DNA of 62,618 bases from a virus. The notes beneath the pieces are model-generated. The model was not told the origin of the DNA, searched no databases, and saw only the letters and a program-made list of their open reading frames with translations. Shown piece after piece: positions 44,101 to 57,400 of this stretch (positions within the stretch are counted from its first letter, which is position 1; the number at the start of each line of letters is the position of its first letter). The DNA lies in IMG/VR virus record IMGVR_UViG_3300025151_000036, positions 1 through 62,618 of that record; one strand, 5' to 3'. The translations under genes were made by a program, and so were the position numbers.

Positions 44101-45422
44101 TTAAGATTATTGGTATCGCTATAAAATAATCCTACTCGTGCTAGTCGCTTTTGAGCTCCTAGGTCAAAACTTTGTGTAATCCATAATTGATTTAATCCGG
44201 ATTCTAAAGGAGGTGTTTCATATAATGCAAATGATGAAAGATCTGGTACATTTAAATCTGGTAATGAAGCGGTAGCAGAAAATTTAAATATGTTACCGGT
44301 GTTATATATACCGACACTTTCTTGCATGTATGGCCATTCAGTATATGTTATATCATTATAAGATGATGAACCTAATCGTACAACTAAATCACGTTCACCA
44401 AAAGATTTAGAAACCATAACAATACCATCTTTTGATACATATTCTATTATATCTTTAGAATCTGTTGCCGTAAATGTATTTTCTTTGTACCAACTATATT
44501 TATTAACATCATATGCACTTTCAAATTGATCGGCTACAGATACTAACGTTGTCGATACTCCGCCGGTACCGGAACTACCAGCCGTTCCAGCATTTAATGC
44601 ATAGCTAGCGGTCGCGACTGTCATATTCGATCCGGTCGGTCCAATGTAACGGTATGCTTGTATCCATAATGGATGAGTCTTACTTGATATATTAACAGGA
44701 TCATCTTGACTAGCAGCATCTATATCTAATCCTAAATATAATGCACCTTGACCATAATCAAATACATAGCCACCATATGAATTATTTTCATTATTGAAAG
44801 TATTATTTAATAAACTAGTCGCTGAAATTGTTGGGTGATCTGGATCTGTAAGACTAGTTAATTTAATTTGACATTGATATGCACTACCATACCTAGCTGG
44901 ATTGATCCAAGATTTTAATCTTTGTGAATCTGTATTAAATACAGTTCCTTGAACTATCTCTCGATCATATTCCTGTTGAACTAATACCCACGGAGCTTCT
45001 TCTGGGTCAGATTCTTGTATTGCCACATTACCAGATTGTTTTGGATCATATGCAAAATACATTTGGTTATTAGTATTAACTAGTTTTGCTAATGGCATTA
45101 TCACTAATTCTACATTAGGATTAGCACCGCTTGTATCATAAATTGATTCTGAAAAATATCCATCCCAAAGCGCATCATAACCTGTCCCAGAGCCAGTAAC
45201 CCATGTACGTATTTTATAAGGTAATACATTGGATGCATTTTTATTTCCAGTTTTTCTAGCAATATCTCCAGTAATTAACGCATCAGAATAAATTTGAGGC
45301 CCAGTTTCGAACTGTTCACCTGATACATCGGATGAAGCATTTGTCTGTAATACATTAAATACATATTTAAATGCCGATTTCCTTTTTTCAATTTCTAAAA
45401 ATTTACCTTCGCCTACAGCCAT
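41154..45422 (-). CDS. large tail fibre with discoidin-like domain (1422 aa)
   Basis: Long fibre. The first 300 residues form a globular domain (FLEIEKRKSAFKYVFNVLQTN, then ILVQQEYDREIVQGT-type and DYGQGALYLGLDIDAASQ blocks) that may attach it to the baseplate. A discoidin-like beta-sandwich lies at about 345-580 (LWITQSFDLGAQKRLARVGLFYSD, YILEGSVDGQVYTKIAS, YQFFRLYVSGG). The shaft has ASG-type turns, two full AQIxxEISGAF units shared with other fibres, and a tip region near 1250-1420 ending in SATASFVTTTTAIDGGTF. AAAAGGT gives the ribosome binding site. There is no S74 domain. Confidence 0.8.
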   Translation of the reverse strand: MAVGEGKFLEIEKRKSAFKYVFNVLQTNASSDVSGEQFETGPQIYSDALITGDIARKTGNKNASNVLPYKIRTWVTGSGTGYDALWDGYFSESIYDTSGANPNVELVIMPLAKLVNTNNQMYFAYDPKQSGNVAIQESDPEEAPWVLVQQEYDREIVQGTVFNTDSQRLKSWINPARYGSAYQCQIKLTSLTDPDHPTISATSLLNNTFNNENNSYGGYVFDYGQGALYLGLDIDAASQDDPVNISSKTHPLWIQAYRYIGPTGSNMTVATASYALNAGTAGSSGTGGVSTTLVSVADQFESAYDVNKYSWYKENTFTATDSKDIIEYVSKDGIVMVSKSFGERDLVVRLGSSSYNDITYTEWPYMQESVGIYNTGNIFKFSATASLPDLNVPDLSSFALYETPPLESGLNQLWITQSFDLGAQKRLARVGLFYSDTNNLNIGLTGNDFPESTKYPAGYILEGSVDGQVYTKIASASGIRTNTLNGTIDKLPGIPHIKFNDNNTDGSQYYWLNNSGGESTAEVRVYCATASVDMPADTAYQFFRLYVSGGLRVENGDSSFTRTMALHHFDMWENLDFGPTNRKQLNVKFNNTLTGITSHVTGEPLTEFDLLVSQSAAKVGYVEFVPPEVSFFTGGDIANSINLAGNLTFTSGIGETHIKGATSITASIVSASSNIKTDTLNVNQIDGPAYSIAANGNASFNELQANGFAFFPDTASISHLILGETLNVSGSDIILGSDNNIFLTNKRQDGSDGTDEFSARIFGNYVDVGGVSDMYLDAYRIYAISDAKVDIRTLHPTLGKIVLQSPQTHVSGSLYTSQSIFAGSITASHGMQLSGPLRISGSIIPNTAPNILTSSFDLGSSTAAWHDIHVSDGTIRFYDGQKEVINMSVDSDKKIQFKSGSEFQTIKAGRIDLTPSGSTTPNVQLSDQSDVGFIAVMSDSGKYATILRAENQSYGPLLGSDSVHGSLTQKGSGSFAIILDAVNQNNARSKFTVMSNSEFFSNAQLLFQVSESGETKAYGYLNVSQSVNANSFTGIFSGALSSSAQISTDISGAFNEVSNSLQSRIASAESELGNTLLSGSAQIAAEISGAFTPISSSLQNRLITLEVHNHNTYALKSAVSGAFNLVSASLESRINTIESIDHSSFITTASFEELQSDVGLKASTTSVQRILNATGSFAVTGSDVIFGQISSSNINVAGTISASNFHTTIFNPTKITTTEFTASLVNLGDLSNTRTFTTDDYNILFAASTRPALTVRNTGGSNITYFGSPVDNADAFIKFQADRSSTTFAMGIDSHDSTFKIAEGTYLNENSGFAPFSIKNNKVAILQSNDPAYPLDVAGDIRSTGTMRVDTIKGQTFPYTSIVLESNVTTSLSISSSATITANAFVGDGTNLTGVATTGTVVLNSATASFVTTTTAIDGGTF

Positions 45423-45430
45423 TAATTACC

Positions 45431-45448
45431 TTTTATACATATAAATAT
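45431..45448 (-). promoter_or_regulatory. variant of the recurrent AT-rich motif
   Basis: Coding strand ATATTTATATGTATAAAA, an expanded form, directly followed by the GGTAATTA leader of the 1422-codon fibre gene. Confidence 0.4.
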
Positions 45449-45453
45449 CTATT

Positions 45454-48400
45454 CTAAATACTTGTATCTTCTATTTTAAATGATGTAATATTTAAATTAG
45501 TTGCACTACTTTTTATTCGTATACGACTTAATACTGTTCCTCTAGTAAGTGATGTATTCCATGTACCAAACGACATTCGTATAATATGAGTATTAACTCC
45601 AGAATTAGATGTTACTTCATATTCTGAAACTCCAAATGCAAGAAGTGATGACCAATTTGGTTCGGATGGCGAACCTCTCGATCCTTCATCACCACTACCG
45701 CCGGTTGCAGTTGCCCAATCAGTACCTGGCGTTTCAGTATCAGATACTCCGGCAATGCCTCCTGGAATTTTTACATCTATACGTATTGGCAACCCATCGT
45801 AATGTGCTTGAGTTCCTTCGCCATCTATATCATCTGCATATAAATCAGCACGATCAAAGTTTCCAACTATAGTTATTTGTAATGCTGAATTATTTCCTTT
45901 CTTACCAATGTAAAAACCTCTATAATAATATCTATCACCAGTTGCATTTGAATAATCAATTAAAGTTGGTATACTAGTTACATAATCAGTATTTGGATAT
46001 ATTAACGATCCATACCAAGCAACTTGCAAGTCAGTTGTATCACTTATATTAGCATTTGAATTGTAATCCGCGAAAGCAGAACCGGTCCACCATGCAAAAT
46101 TATTTTTAGTTTGATTACCAGAATATCCTAACCCACCTGGATCGTTACTTGTACTTAAAGTATCAATAGTATTTTTATCCCATCGATAATCTTCAGACCA
46201 AAAATATTCATGTTCATCTGTAGATGCTTGGAATCCGGAACGGTTATCCGAATCGATAAATCGACCTAAATTTATTTCGGTACCAGTAGCATCTTTATCA
46301 AATGAATTTGCTGCACTGTAGTTACGCGAAAAATGTTTTATTGATACGGCACGAATATCTCCAGTTGGTGATACAGTGTTACCGGATGAAAGATCTTTTA
46401 TAGTTGTATCAAAACTTGCCGAATCATTAACAGATGGTAACAAATCACCATCAGTACCAAAATTAAGTCCAGAATCAGTTGTTAAATTATGATCCGTAGC
46501 TAAATTACTGCCGGCAAATAATAAAACGGAATCTGGTGTAGTTTCCATTATGGTATTGGCTTTATCTGGATATGTTGAACCAACAATTCCAGTAAATGCA
46601 TCTTTCAAAGTAATGTTAACATCTTGACCTTTTTCAAAGAAACTTACTCCGGATAAACTAAATGTTGGTTCTGTACCAGTTGTTGAATAACTTGCTGTTG
46701 CCGTTGCACGCGTTATTGGTAAAGTTGTATTATCATCGTAATACCATTCAAATGGTTGCCAATGCTGATTAGGCTTATCATCAGAGAATGAATGAGTGAA
46801 ATCAAGTCTGTTATAGCCATCGTACAATTTATCATCTATTTCAATACGAGCTGACCAACCTTGATATCCATGGCGATAAAACGTTCCAGCGTTATGTATA
46901 CTTTGCGATACTCCATTAAATGGTCGTACCTGCGTTATAATTAATCGACCTTTACCTGAATGCAAGTGATCGCCATTTGGTGCTGCAAATGATGCTGTTC
47001 CTTGATCTGGCCAGATATTATATATAGGTTGCGGACTTTCTTTCCATGATGGAATAAATGATGATGATAAATCATAATTTACTACAACACGTCCATTAAT
47101 TTTAACTATTAAAGATCCACTATCACCAAAATCAAATAACCTGTTATTATCACCATAATTTCCGGTAGATGCCGGAGTGAATGGATTAAACGACATTGAA
47201 TAATTTGTAGGCCCAGTTTCTGTATCTTTTGCCATTACAATATTATCAACAACTGTTCCTGCAGGTTCATTACTTTTATAATTGTTATTTTCAAATCCTT
47301 CTGGTAATGTGGCTCTGTATAATCGTCTAGTATTACCGTCGACGGATGGCACACTTATTCCAGTAGCGCTATATACAATTCCAGTTGTATTATGACTGCC
47401 TGCACCTGCTGCGCCCCAATATTTACCTTCCATACTTTGCGGTTTAGCAGGAATTACTGCAAATGTTAACGGAGAATTGCCAGATGAACCACTACCAGGT
47501 AATATATCAGAACCAGATACATTAATAGTAAAGTATTCTACTTTGGTATAATCATCCATGTAACTATTATATATTGTTAAAGAACCGGTATCCTGGCCAG
47601 AGGCGTTCGCATTTACAGGACTGAAGTCCAGATCTGGATCTGTCTCTTTATATAATATATTTAAATGATCAGGAAATGTTAATACACTTTCTGATGTTAT
47701 GGTCGGTGCTGATGCTGATATACCTGATATTATACCTACTACTAAATTTGATGCTTTATTATATGTAACATACTTATCAATATCTACAGATGATGACCAA
47801 TACACATTAGTTAGAGTCGGCGTTACAAATACAGATGCGGTAGGCGAACCAGTGACTGCTAATATGGCATGTGATAATTCATCCGATGATTTATTGTTTT
47901 CAAATTCATGTTGTATATTGTTAATATTTAACGTTTTTTCACCAGGCGTTGTTTGTATAGGTATAAACGATGATGTATAAGCAACGCTCGAAGAACCATG
48001 TGTATTATACATTTGTTGTGATAAAATTGATGCGATATCGGCAGAACCAGTATGTAATCGTACTGTATGTGATCCACCATATCCAGCAATTGTGAATATA
48101 CTTGCGGTATGATGAGGTCCAAATGGTTCTGCGATATCTGCTAATAATCGTACACTTGTTAATTGTTGTTTTGCAGTTGTATTTGGATATCCGGTATTTG
48201 CTGTATGATCTGTTTCTGTTACAGTATTACCATGCAGTATTGTAGTGGCACGCGATACCGTTCCTACACGTGATCCAGAAAATGTTTCTGCTTCTATGCG
48301 AATATTTGTTATTTCGGTAGGCGGTGTATTAGAAATCTGTATGGTACAATCGTTGGGGGCACCAAATTCAATACCATCAGAATCCATATATATACCAGTA

Positions 48401-51400
48401 ACATCACTTCCAGTTCGGTTGGTAGCGATGGCGAATCCGTAAGTTCCTTCCGCAAATGTGAATCCATCTGTATATGATCCTACATATGTGGTTACATGTT
48501 CACCGGTTGTTGTGTTTAGAACACGCTCAGAACGACTTGCCGTTTCTAGACTTGCGGTATGAAATTTGTAAGCGCGTGATTTGTTTTCTGGACCAGTGTT
48601 ATTACTCATTGTCACTTCGGTCGTGAAATGACGGAATCCTAATGGCTCTGTTATTGTAACGGTTGGTTGTAAACGTATTGCAGCGCTTCCGGACCAGATA
48701 TCACCTATGGTATTGGCATCAGAAGCTGATAAGGTGCGATTGAATCCGTATAATATGTTTTCTTGTCTAAAGCTGGTATTAACACTCGAACTGTAAAATG
48801 TTTCTGTTTCAAAAGTAGTTGCTACTTGGATTGGTTTAGATGCTGATACCACCATGTATAAATTATCTGGCGATGCCTTTGTTACACCGCTATCATCTTT
48901 AGGATTATGAAGTACATTGTTAACTGTGTCAATTTCAATTGCCCAATAACCGTCAGATAAAACTCTTGACGGCGATAATGATTCACCATACCATGATGAT
49001 GTATATGATGATATCAAATGTTTAGTATTAGTATCATATGCAACATTAGAAGATGCAGTTTGAGTTGAACTAGTACTAAATATTATATATTCACCTAATC
49101 CGTCACCGGTGGCAACAGTTACACTTGGTTGTTTATTATATGCGATCATTGAACCAGTATGATGTGGTCCTAATGGTTCTTCAATTTTAGCAAGTATTCG
49201 GAATCGTGTTACTGATTTTTCTGCGAACACAGAATTTAATCCTTCAAATGATGCAGAGTTTGCAAATGATACAGTTTCACCGTATAATATACTACGAGTT
49301 ACAGCGCTATGATTTGCCTGAATTGAATTTTGTATACCTATACCAGAATGACCCACTGTTTCAGTTTCTATCTGCATTTTATGTATAATGGTATTCACAG
49401 TATCATAAACTGTTATATTAACGTCGTTCACATCGCCAATTGTAAACGAATTTTCATTTTCTGGTTCATGTGATATTGTACCGGATGTATATGTCCATAC
49501 AGTGCTGGTAGCTGGCTCGCCTTCCAATGAAGCATATAAACTTTTTCCAAGCCATGATGATGTGTAATGTGATACTAACCTATTTGATGAGTCATATGCG
49601 ATATCAGACGATGCAGTGGTGTTAACAGATGCTGAACTAAAATGTATTGATTCGGATAATACTGTTCCTAGGCCGGCAGCTTCATCTCCTATAACATGAA
49701 TATTATCTACGGCAACATCGCTAGTATAACTAGTACCAGATAAAGAACTTATGTAAAGATAGAAATTACCAGTATTTCTGAGAGAACTAATATCACATTC
49801 TAATCTATAATACTGTCCAGTAAAACGAGTATTAGCATCATAATTAGAACTAGCTAGACCAGAATGTGTATTTCCAGTTATTGGACCATCTACCATATCA
49901 CTACCATTAAAATATTTATAGTCAAGTTCTGTAATACCAGAATCAGAGTCGGCAGACGTTCCATGATAAATTTTTAAAGGCTCAGCAGATGTAGTAGATC
50001 CATGTACCACAAAGTAAAGCACTAATTTTTCATTGGTAGTGTTTTGGTCTAAATTTAATTGCGGAGTTCTCAAAGTAAAAACTTTATTGGTATGATTACT
50101 AGCTTCGGTATGTGCATATCTTTGATTTGCAGTCGAAGATTCTGCATTAGAACTTGTAGCATTTGGTGAAAGACCTCGGGCTGGGCCGGTGTTACTACTG
50201 GCACCATTATAATCTACTTTCCATACAGCGCCGGCGTCACCTACATTTCTGAATTGACCTGGCCCCGTTGTACTAATATTACCGGCCGAAAAATCTTCAA
50301 AACTTTCTACATCTAAATAATGATAAGTACCTGACTCACCGGTGGTAACCCCTGGAGATGTCCATGTTTTATCAAATCGGGAAGCAGTATGTAACGGACC
50401 TACTGGTTCAGTTATAGTTGCTAATATTCTGAACCGAGTAACTGATTGTGATGCATATGTGTCTGCATTCGTGTGTCCTGCAAATGAAGCAGATCCGGTA
50501 CATGTATAGTATTGGTCTCCATATAATACTTTTCTAGTTGTATTTGTTGATGGTTCTCCAGAATATCCATGCGTTTCAGTTTCATACCGTACATTTGTGA
50601 TTTCTGTAGGTGCTGTATTACGAACTGTCATAGTTGTAGCACTTGAATTTGCATTTGTAGGATTTGTTTCTCCTACAGGAACATGTGCTACAAAATTATT
50701 TTGTATAGTCCATGTAGTTTCAGAGTTGCCAGATTCCAATGATTTGGTAACCCATGATGAAGTATATTCTGTAATAAATTCTCCTAATGTGTTAAAAGAT
50801 GAATTTTTTACGACCATATCTATGGATTGCGTACCAAAAATCATATTTTGAGATTTTTGAGTTCCACCAGTAAACAATAATTGAGATATAGATGCAGTAT
50901 GCACTAATGGACCAACCGGTTCTGTTATAGTTACTTTTGTACGGAATCTGGACACCGATTGAGATGCATATGATCCGGAATTAGGATGATTTGCATAACT
51001 TGAAGAATTGATATCAGTTGCCTGATTATTACCATATAGCACAGTACGTACTGTATTTTGTATTGGTTCTCCAGAATATCCAAATGTTTCTGTTTCAGTT
51101 TTATAATTTTCATATTTTGGTGCTGCCGTTGCATATACATTTAATGATGATGTTCTAGATGCAGATGCAAAAGATATTGCACTATTATCTATAGGACTAT
51201 GTATTATTTGTGATGGTCTGTATTGCCATCGTGCAATGTCATCCACATTTGATGATGATAATTGTACACCAAAATATGATGATGTATATGTAGATACTTT
51301 TCTTGTTAAATTATCAAAATATGATTGAGATGACACAATTGCTTCATTATACGTATCTAAACTGAATACAGTGTTATGATAAATTATCGAGTCAATGAAA

Positions 51401-54400
51401 TTTAGTCTGTAAAATTCTATATCGTTTATAAAAATATCAGATGTATTGTGAAATAAAATTTTAAAATAACGATAAGATCGATTCGGTGTAATTGTATTTC
51501 CAATAATATTTTGAATTTCTTCATAAAAGATATTGTCAAAACTAGCTTGTATTTCTATAGGCGATACATTTGCAGGATCAGACAAATCAAATTCAACTCG
51601 GGCTATCATTTGTGGTTCAGCAAATACAATTTGCATTTCATGTGAAGCAACATTTGTTTCATAACTTTGCCCGTTAATAAATGCATTTTCTGGCGATCCG
51701 GCGTTGATTGAATTTACATTAATAATAGATACTTCTGGAGTTGACATATTTTCAATTTTTACAGGTTCGCCTAACGATTTTGGTGTAAATTCTTGTCGTA
51801 TAATTGATCCTGTATGATATGGCCCCATCGGTTCAATTATAGTTGCAAATATTCTGAACCGAGTAACTGATTGAGATGCATATAATGATGCTTTTGCACT
51901 TCCAGACCAATATAAACTTTCTGTAGTTGCTAGTGTATGATGAGGTACACCATACAATACTTTTCGCGAACCAGAGGTAGTACTTATATTAGAATATCCA
52001 TGTGTTTCTGTTTCTAATGCCACATTAGTAAATTGAGTTGGTTGAGTATCATAAACAATGATTGTACTGGATTGGCCTGATGCTGTTGTGAATCCAGTTT
52101 CTCCCGTAGGTGTATGTAAAATACTTCCTGATGTATATGTCCAAGCTTGGCCATTTACATTATCATCTTTTACATATATAGAAGAAGATAATCCAACTCC
52201 TTTCCATTCAGATGTATAATCTACTACTAATCTATTTGACGAGTCATATGCAATTGCAGATGAAGCAGTATCTGTTGATGCGGTACTAAAATGTATCACA
52301 TCAGTCATAATTGGCACAGAACCGGTTTGCCAAACTCTTTCAAATCGAGAAGCAGTATGCAAAGTACCTACTGGCTCTGTTATTTTTGCACGAACTCTAA
52401 ATCTAGTAACTGAATGAGATGCGTATAATGATGCTGATGTATGTGATGCCCAATCTTCTCCAGATTCATTAGACCCAGTACCAGTATTAGTTACTTGTTT
52501 ATCACCGTATAATATTCTACGAATTGTACTTGTCGATGGTATATCCGAATATCCAAATGTTTCTGTTTCATATTTTATATCTGATATTTGAGTTGGTGCT
52601 GTATCATGTACAATTATAGATCCATTCGTTTCATCTTCTTGTATTAACCCATTTTCACCGGAAGTAAGTTCGATAAACTTACCAGTTAAATTATGAGTTT
52701 TTTGATCGCCGGCGATAGTATCAAATTCACGTCCAATAAATGAAGATGTATAAAATGTGACCAACTTATTATCTATGTAAAGAGAAGATGAAGTACCACC
52801 ATTTTCAATCGATCCGGTCTGTATCTCAAAGTTTGTAGTCGTAGTTCCATAAGTAAACTCAGCACGTAATTTATTTACGGCCGGGCCAATTGGTTCTGTT
52901 ACTCGTGCTCTAAATCTAACTCTTGATACTGATTGCGATGCATATGATCCGGAATTAGGATGATTTGCATAACTTGAAGAATTAATATCAGTTGTTTTAT
53001 CATTTCCATATAATACTGTACGTGTACTATTTGATGTTTCTATATTAGAATATCCATGAGTTTCAGTTTCCCAAAATATTTTTTCAATTTTTACTTGTGC
53101 AGTATCATTAACTATTAATTGAGTTGATTCGCCCGATGCCGTTATAAATCCTGGTTCACCGGTAGGTGTATGTAAAATACTTCCTGATGTATATGTCCAT
53201 GTTTTTGGAGCGCCTTCATTTGATGATAATTGCTGGCCAATCCAAGATGATGTGTAATTTACTATTAATCTTTTAGTAGAATCATAATGCAAACTTTGTG
53301 TTAATAAATCATTAGATGCAGTTTGAAAATGTATTACCGAATTAATTATTTCTGAATTATCTGACCATACTTGATCAAATCTTGACGCTGTATGTAATGG
53401 TCCTGCCGGTTCAGTTATTCTTGCGCGAACTCTAAATCTAGTAACTGAATGAGATACGTAAAGCGATGCCGAATCATGGCCATCAAATGATGACGAGTCA
53501 ATATTAGTTACATGCGGATCACCATATAATACAGTACGCATCGCATTTGTACTACCAGTATAAGAATGACCAAACGTTTCAGTTTCATAAATAATATTAT
53601 CAATTGTTGTGTTATCAGTATTTCGAACTGTCACAAATGTCGCAGTAAATGAACTCGAATCTGCAGAATTTTCACCTGGCGGATTATGTGTTACAGAACC
53701 AGTTGATATAGACCAAGGCATTTCTCCTTTTGCATCTGATGTAGTAGTTAATGATTCTCCAATCCATGACGATGTATATTCTGTTACAAATTCTCCTAAT
53801 GTAGTCCAATATGAATGTGATGATTCAAATCCAATTGATTCTGTACTAAATATAATCGTATCTGTTTTACCACCTTGTACTACATTTGACATTGCAAAAG
53901 TTTTTTCAACAATAGATGCTATATGTTGTAATGGTCCTACCGGTTCAGTTATTCTAGCAAGCATACGGAATCGTGATACCGATTGAGATGCATATGTATC
54001 TGCATTTACATGTCCTGCAAATGAAGATGAATCAATAATTGTTTGTGCGTTAACACCATATAATACATCACGTATTGCGTTTTGACTTGGTTCTTTAGAA
54101 TAACCATGAGTTTCTGTTTCAGTTTTAAAGTTTGAAAATACAGTTGGTTGAGTATCATATACAGTAATAGTAGTTGAATTTCCTGATGCGGTTGTGAATC
54201 CATTTTCATTTGTTGGTTCATGTAATATAGAACCAGATGTATATTTCCATTGCTCGCCAGTAACAAAATTATTTGATGTCAATTCTTTACCAATCCAAGA
54301 TGAAGTATAATGTGCAACTAAACGGTTTGAAGAATCATATGCAATTGCAGATGATGCCGTATCAGTAGATGCAGAATTAAAATGTATTACATCCGTTATT

Positions 54401-57400
54401 TGTGATTCATTTAGTGCAGTCCATACTTTTTCAAATCGAGAAGCAGTATGTAGAGGACCTACCGGTTCAGTAATAGTTGCTAATACACGGAATTGAGTCA
54501 CAGATTGTGATGCATATAATGATGCACTTGCATGAGTTGCATATGACGATGAATCTTTATTTGTATGATGTGCAACTCCATACAATACTTTTCTAGTTGT
54601 ATTTGTAGATGGCTCTCCAGAATATCCATGCGTTTCAGTTTCATACCGTACATTTGTTATCTCAGTTGGTACAGTATCACGTATTATCATTGTTGCAGGT
54701 GTAGGCATTCCTTTATCAATTCCATTTTCTTCGCCAGCAAATGTAGATGTAGGAATTGTAGAATCGTCAATAAATACAGCTGTCACTGTTTTGTCTACTC
54801 CTGGAGAGTCTAATGAAATTGATTCTCCATGCCAAGATTCTGTATAATGAGCCACTAATCTTTTTTGTGAATCGTACGCATAATAAATGCTTTCAAAATC
54901 GTCTGAACTAGTATGTGCAGTTAAAGTTCGGTTAGTATTAAATACTCCAATAAATTGCACTGAACCTACTCTAGGACCTACTGGTTCTGTTATACGAGTT
55001 CGCATTCGTATTCGTGACACTGACTGAGATGCATATGCAGACTTTCTTGGATGTCCTTCTAAAGAAGATGAATTTGCTAATGTTGTACGATTACTTCCAT
55101 ATAACACAGTACGCACAGTATTAGTAACTCCAGAGTCAATTGCATTTGACGCGCTATGGCCATATTCTTCAAATTCTTGTATACGATTACTTATTTGTAC
55201 TTGAGCTGTATCATTTACTTTTAATTGAGTTGATTGTCCAGATGAAGTTGTAAATCCACTTAAGTCAATTGGATTATGTGTTATACTTCCTGACGTGTAT
55301 GTCCATGTTTTTGAAGCGTTAATACTTGATGATAATTGACGACCAATCCAAGATGATGTGTAATGTGCCAATAAACGATTAGCCGAATCATATGCAATTG
55401 CAGATGATGCTGTATCAGTTGAACCGGTACTAAAATGTATTACTGAATTAAATGGAGTTTCTCCAGGCGCAGTCCAAACTTTTTCAAATTGCGATGCTAT
55501 ATGATACGGTCCAAATGGCTCTTTAATACTTGCCAATACTCGGAATCGTGATACTGAATGAGATGCATATACTGATGCCGATGTATGGCTAGCAAAAGAT
55601 TCAGAATTTACTAATGTATGCCTAGGTACTCCATACAATACTGTTCTTAATGCATCATAACTTGGTTCTTCAGAATATCCTGATGTTTCAGTCTGATATC
55701 GAATATTTGTTATTTCTGTTGCCGGTGTAGCATTTACAAGAACAGATGCATATATACCGGTATCTGTATTACGGCCAGTATTAGTATCAGAATTAAATGT
55801 TGAACTAAAATTATATGTACCAGGTATTAAATTAAAATCGATCCAAGAAGATGTATAATTACCAACTAATCTATCCTGATCATCGTATACAATTGCCGAT
55901 GATGCCGTTTCTGTGGATCCGGTATAAAATGCAAACGTACGTGTATGTATTCCGCCTTGCAAATCAGAACAATGTAATGTTGAATTCATTTCTGCATGAT
56001 GAGGTCCAAAAGGTTCTGTTATAGTTGCCAATAAACGTACTCTCACAACTGATTCGCTTATATATTCTGCAGTCTTTTCATATCCTTCTAAACTAGATGT
56101 TTCTGCAATTCGTAATGATGATGTATATCCGTACAATACGCTTGCAGTTCTTTCAAATGCTCCAACGCCGGTCAAAAATGATCCAGATTCAACTTCTACA
56201 CGCACATTTGATATTTCAATATTTGGTACTGGCGTTACTGTTAATGTAGTTGTAGGTCCTTGAGGTGCATCAGAAATATGATCATAAGTTCCATGTCGTA
56301 AATTATTTCTGGTATCACCTGAAAAGTTTTTTATTTCTGATGTACCAACTGTATATTGTATTGGCGAAAATCCTAAACTTTCTGTCACATTAGTAAAGTC
56401 AAAATTTGCTCCAAATGCTGATGCAGTTGCACGAAATAAACCGGTAGCTGTACTTCCGCTAAATCTAAAAGTTTTATAATGTAATGCATTATTAGTATCA
56501 CCGGTATCATTTAATTTTATTTCTGTAAAATGTGTTCCATCTGGTTCATAATCCGTAGGCTCTGTTATATCAGCCATTACAGATACACGTACTAATGATG
56601 CGGTATAACGAGGATGTAATCCATCCTTACTAGTACGAGTAGCAGTATCATCATACAGTATTGGGGTAGAAAATGTATCTGTTCCAATACCGGTAAATGA
56701 TCCAGACTCTATATGCGCTCTTATGTTACTAATACTTGCAGTATTTGGTGGCACAATTGACATGCTATATTCTAAAGATGAAGAATGATCTACGTACCAG
56801 TTATCAAACAATGTTATTGTGAAACGTTCTTCGCGTGGTTGTATTGATTCTGCATGAATAGTATTACCATTTGTGACATCATAATTAGAAATACTCGCAG
56901 TAAATGCTAACACAGAATTTGGTATTGGTGATGATAATGGTCCGGCTCCATACACTGCAGTAGGATTAGTTGGATCGACAGATCCTGTAGCAATTAAATT
57001 ATCCGAATCTGCAATATTCAATTGATGATGTTTCATTGTCAAATCATATGCAGCTGTAGTTGTTGATGGTGTTCCTGGATCAGATGTGGATCGACTCGCA
57101 GAAAATACTCTAATATAATCACCTTCTCCTTGATTTGGTTCAAAAGATTCGGTAAAATGTAATATATGTGTTAATGAGTTTTGATCATGTCCAATTTGCA
57201 CAACACCAAAAGATTGTGACGGTGCAACAATTGTTGGTTCTACATTAACATATCCTTTAATAAATGCAGATGTATACACTGCATGAGTCTCACCAGCACT
57301 ACCAGTATTTGTAGCGTAAACAATATATCTATGTACACCAGAAGCTAAATCATTTGTAAATGGTTTTACGCCAGCTGTATCAGGCGGAACTGTCCTATCC

